Source: CAZGAQ01 sp964523405
GTDB lineage: Bacteria; Planctomycetota; Phycisphaerae; UBA1845; Fen-1342
Assembly (NCBI GenBank): GCA_964523405.1
Contig: CAZGAQ010000009.1
Span: 62,001 to 126,000 of the forward strand
Direction of reading: 5' to 3'
Length of the DNA stretch: 64,000 bases
Shown here: positions 61,466 to 64,000 of the stretch, one piece after another
Layout: each line of letters begins with the position of its first letter
How positions within the stretch are numbered: position 1 is the stretch's first letter
Translations under genes and position numbers: made by a program
Notes under the pieces: generated by a model
The model's database searches: none
The model's input: only the letters and a program-made list of their open reading frames with translations
What the model was told of the DNA's origin: nothing

Positions 61466-62356
61466 ATGGCCGACTTGCCCAAACCGGTGGTGCGCCCGTG
61501 GCTCGGCGTGGGCCTGCTGCTCTTGTGCGCGGCGCTGTGGAGCCTGAATGGGCCGCTGATCAAGCTGCTTCAGCAGGAGCAGGTCCCAGGGGTCAGCATC
61601 GCGTGCTGCCGGTCGTTGTTGGGTGGGCTGGTGTTCTTGCCGTGGTCGTGGCCGCGACGGGGGACGCTGGCGCGGGTGCGGCCGGGGTGGTCGATTGGGG
61701 GTGTGTTGCTGTTCACGTTGATGACCGCGACGTTCGTGATCTCGACGACGCAGACGTCTGCGGCGAACGCGATCATCCTGCAGTACACCTCGCCGATTTG
61801 GGTGTTCGTGCTGGGGAGCTTGCTGCTGCACGAGCACCCGCGTCTGCGCGAGGGGCTGGTGCTGTTGGTCGCCATGGTGGGCGTGGGGATCATCTTCTGG
61901 GGCAATCCACGCGGTGACGCGATCGGCCTAGCGCTGGCGCTGGTGAGCGGATTTGGGTATGGGGCGCTGACCGTCGTGCTGCGTGCGATGCGGCCAGTGC
62001 ATCCGCTGGTGGTGATCGGTCTCAACTCCCTGGGGTCGGGTTTGTTGCTGCTGGGGCCGGCCCTGGTGTGGGGGCGGTTCGCCGTGACGGGAATGGCGGT
62101 GGGGCTGCTGGTTTTCATGGCGGTGGTGCAGTTCACGATGCCGTACGTGCTGTTTGCGTGGGCGCTGCGGCATCTGGAGGCGCGGCGGGCGGCGCTGCTG
62201 CTGCTTCTTGAGGCCCTGCTGAATCCGCTGCTGACGTACCTGGCGGTCGGCGAACGGCCGAACCGGGCGACGCTGATCGGCGGGCCGCTGATTCTGCTGG
62301 GGGTAGCGGGGTCGCTGCTGGTGGGGCGGCGGGTGGCGGAGCCGGCGGGGGACTGA
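61466..62356 (+). CDS. EamA/DMT-family transporter
   Basis: 296 residues with ten hydrophobic segments in two EamA halves. The first half has LLCAALWSLNGPLIKLLQ and FVISTTQTSAANAIILQYTS; the second has ALALVSGFGYGALTVVLRAM and LFAWALRHLEARRAALLLLL, the typical positions of the repeated motif. Members export or import small metabolites such as amino acids or nucleotide sugars. The substrate cannot be read. It follows tadA by 66 bp in the same direction and is closed by a hairpin shared with the convergent PEP-CTERM gene. Confidence 0.9.
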   Translation: MADLPKPVVRPWLGVGLLLLCAALWSLNGPLIKLLQQEQVPGVSIACCRSLLGGLVFLPWSWPRRGTLARVRPGWSIGGVLLFTLMTATFVISTTQTSAANAIILQYTSPIWVFVLGSLLLHEHPRLREGLVLLVAMVGVGIIFWGNPRGDAIGLALALVSGFGYGALTVVLRAMRPVHPLVVIGLNSLGSGLLLLGPALVWGRFAVTGMAVGLLVFMAVVQFTMPYVLFAWALRHLEARRAALLLLLEALLNPLLTYLAVGERPNRATLIGGPLILLGVAGSLLVGRRVAEPAGD

Positions 62357-62388
62357 GTTTGGGCGTGGCCAGCATGCAGGAAAAGGAC

Positions 62389-62415
62389 GGGGCCGGCGTG
62401 CGGTGTGCCGGCCCC
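62389..62415. terminator. Intrinsic terminator between convergent genes
   Basis: GGGGCCGGC (62389-62397) pairs with GCCGGCCCC (62407-62415) around a 9-nt loop. On the minus strand the stem is followed by GTCCTTTTCC, so it chiefly ends the PEP-CTERM transcript and may also end that of the EamA gene. Confidence 0.7.
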
Positions 62416-62446
62416 GGGGCGTTATGGACAGACGATCGCAGTTGGT

Positions 62447-63112
62447 CTAGCGGCGTCGATTCACCAGCAAGGTGCCCAAAGTCAGCATCAACAGAGATGC
62501 GGGTTCGGGCACGCACCAGGTGTCGACGATCAGCTCATCCACGTCAATGCCGCCGCGAATGTGAATCCGCTCCCAGGGGGGATTCGGCTGCAGGTCCACG
62601 TGGTAGACACTGTGGTAGACTTTGACGCCGTTCGGTTCGCCGGGGTATTCCTCGAAGAGCGTGGTTTGCACGAGGGGCGTGGAGAACTCGGGCGTAGTCT
62701 GGAACGGACTGAACACCTGCAGGAACGGGACGTTGCCGACGACCTGCGGGGACCACGTCAGTTGGATCCAGACTTGTTTGAACGGGTTGAGTTCCGGGCT
62801 GTTCGGCATCGTCAGGTCGATATCGCCGGACAGGTTGGCCCAGCCGTCACCGGACATGCCCGGCGGGTCATACGGCGGCTTTTGGGGTAGCCAGTCCGCG
62901 CCGGGGCCGGGTGTCCAGACCAGCGTCGGGGGGCCGAACGGCAAGTAGCCTGCATCCGGCGGGGGTGTGCGATTGTCCTGCAGGAACTCCCAGGCCGCCC
63001 AACTGGTGCCCGGGTTGCCGCGCCAGTTCGGCGGGTGCAGGTCATCCGCGTAGGCCGCGGTCGCCACCGCCAACAGCAGCGGCGCGGTGATCAACAGAAG
63101 GGGTCGCTTCAT
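62447..63112 (-). CDS. PEP-CTERM-anchored exported protein
   Basis: 221 residues. Signal peptide (LLLITAPLLLAVATAAYA, residues 5-22). A single ~170-residue beta-rich domain with many Trp and Pro residues, not recognised. The C-terminus is a PEP-CTERM sorting signal: VPEPASLLMLTLGTLLVNRRR, that is P-E-P, a hydrophobic stretch and a basic tail. Exosortase would cleave it and route it to the surface, commonly in exopolysaccharide-producing bacteria. ATG 63112 has GGAGG 6 nt upstream. No exosortase gene is in the window. Confidence 0.85.
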   Translation of the reverse strand: MKRPLLLITAPLLLAVATAAYADDLHPPNWRGNPGTSWAAWEFLQDNRTPPPDAGYLPFGPPTLVWTPGPGADWLPQKPPYDPPGMSGDGWANLSGDIDLTMPNSPELNPFKQVWIQLTWSPQVVGNVPFLQVFSPFQTTPEFSTPLVQTTLFEEYPGEPNGVKVYHSVYHVDLQPNPPWERIHIRGGIDVDELIVDTWCVPEPASLLMLTLGTLLVNRRR

Positions 63113-63532
63113 ACGTAGCCTCCGTCTCCGTCCGTGGGCCAGCAAGGGTAATTCTGCGCGCTGGCACAGTGCGGGACGAGGCCCGATTCGTCGGCACGTT
63201 CACCAGCGATGAAGAGAACATACCCGCGCGGTGAGTGTGAGGCAATGAATATCGCACAAAATCAATGCGATATAAATGCGCCGGTTCAATCCCGCGATTA
63301 CCCATTGGCCAGTTCGTCACAGGGGGTGGAGACGTGGTACGCTTTGGTGGCGGCTCGGTCCCGGGTCGGTGCGGCGTGGGCGCGGGTAGCCTGCCCACAT
63401 CAAGCGGTCCTCACTTTCGTGCAAGGCAGGCGGAGGCCAGATGCGATCGTTCCCCCGGCCCTTGGCCGGTGCCCCACTGCACGTCGCACGCGCGTCGACC
63501 CATCCGGGCCGTTCGGCCCGGGGGAGTTGGGG
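63113..63532. promoter_or_regulatory. Intergenic region with AT-rich inverted repeat
   Basis: 420 bp between pepA and the PEP-CTERM gene, both leftward. ATATCGCA-CAAAATCAA-TGCGATAT (63249-63273) is a perfect 8-bp inverted repeat about 140 bp before the PEP-CTERM start, a candidate operator. CCGGGCC-GTTC-GGCCCGG (63504-63521) lies 12 bp after the pepA stop, a candidate terminator stem without a clear U-tract. No gene is supported. Confidence 0.45.
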
Positions 63533-64000
63533 CTAGGCACCGCGCTGGCGGAGGAACTCGATGAGGAGGCGGACGCCGAAGCCGGTAGCGCCCTTGGCGA
63601 TCGGACCCTTGCCGTTTTCCGCGCTCGCGACAGCCGCGATGTCGAGGTGGGCCCAGGGGACGTGGTCCTGCACGAACTCCTTGAGGAACATGCCGCCGAC
63701 GATGGCGTGGGCGTCGCGCTTGCCGGCGGAGTTCTTGATGTCGGCTTCGGTGCTCTTAATGAGTTCCTTGTAGTCGTCCCACAGGGGGAGGCGCCAGAGG
63801 CGCTCGTGGGTGCGGCGGCCGGCTTCGCCGAGGTCGCCGGCCAGGTCGTCATCGTTGCTGAGCAAGCCGGCGGCCGCGTTGCCGAGCGCCACGCCGACGC
63901 CACCGGTGAGGGTGGCGATATCGATGATGGCGGTGGGGCTCAGTTTCTGCTGCGCGTACCAGAGCGCGTCGGCGAGAATGAGGCGGCCCTCGGCGTCGGT
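63533..64000 (-). CDS. pepA: Leucyl aminopeptidase, C-terminal part (gene continues past window)
   Basis: The last 155 residues of an M17 aminopeptidase are visible. The metal-binding and catalytic block TDAEGRLILADALWYAQ opens the fragment, followed by IIDIATLTGGVGVALGNAAAG, LWRLPLWDDYKELIKS and DIKNSAGKRDAHAIVGGMFL, then HLDIA near the end. The family removes N-terminal residues from peptides in a hexameric two-metal enzyme. The N-terminal domain lies to the right of the window. The stop is at 63533. Confidence 0.92.
   Translation of the reverse strand, partial: TDAEGRLILADALWYAQQKLSPTAIIDIATLTGGVGVALGNAAAGLLSNDDDLAGDLGEAGRRTHERLWRLPLWDDYKELIKSTEADIKNSAGKRDAHAIVGGMFLKEFVQDHVPWAHLDIAAVASAENGKGPIAKGATGFGVRLLIEFLRQRGA

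Overview
This window looks like a high-GC chromosome segment from a planctomycete, most likely of the Phycisphaerae type. The clues are: a subtilase ending in five near-identical Cys-rich repeats and a dockerin-like tail with N-W-R-D-I-D motifs; a PEP-CTERM protein; a transmembrane Hanks-type Ser/Thr kinase; two ECF sigma factors; a Rho factor with a long acidic/basic N-terminal extension; and a K+-independent-type proton-pumping pyrophosphatase. No rRNA, tRNA, CRISPR array, insertion sequence or prophage is visible. Both window ends cut genes (a GH38 glycosidase on the left, leucyl aminopeptidase on the right).

Layout. 0-11.4 kb: a tightly coupled leftward operon encoding fructose-family PTS parts (EIIC, EIIB and an HPr-EI-EIIA fusion) interleaved with two exported GH38 alpha-mannosidase-like enzymes. 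It diverges from an AraC-type regulator, with a 20-bp-spaced direct repeat between them. 11.5-15.4 kb: signalling genes (ECF sigma, small LuxR-type protein, Ser/Thr kinase). 15.7-23.6 kb: housekeeping genes (coaE, rho, rpsU, hppA, rsfS). 23.58-24.45 kb: a gene-free, G-rich, repeat-bearing gap where the strand composition of the whole window flips from C-rich to G-rich. 24.5-29.4 kb: sugar-nucleotide/surface-glycan genes (epimerase, two DegT aminotransferases, GT2). 29.5-36.3 kb: a peptidoglycan-centred block (amidase lipoprotein, MurQ, sodium:solute symporter, SUFU-domain protein, GHL10/DigH-like lipoprotein). 36.4-43.4 kb: mixed genes (polX, rsmB-fmt, CDGSH, Mpo1-like, STAS). 43.5-51.5 kb: CoA-binding protein, PAS/GAF histidine kinase with FixJ-type regulator, GT-C mannosyltransferase-like enzyme, asparagine synthase. 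51.7-54.4 kb: ABC permease/ATPase plus a VTT-domain protein. 54.5-60.1 kb: the repeat-bearing subtilase and a sigma/anti-sigma/exported-protein operon. 60.3-64 kb: cyclodeaminase, tadA, EamA transporter, PEP-CTERM protein, pepA.

Most distinctive points: (1) the PTS-GH38 operon, which resembles E. coli fryABC (fused HPr-EI-EIIA, separate EIIB and EIIC, nearby AraC regulator) and also recalls mngAB (a PTS paired with GH38), but here the mannosidases carry export signals; (2) the amidase / murQ / symporter / GHL10 block, which could form a wall-turnover and MurNAc-salvage unit; (3) the sharp GC-skew inversion at about 23.6 kb, with the polarity expected for a replication origin; (4) dispersed palindromic intergenic repeats, including an exact 100-bp tandem unit. 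Start sites were chosen mainly from Shine-Dalgarno spacing. Functions are inferred from motifs read by eye; no database search was possible.
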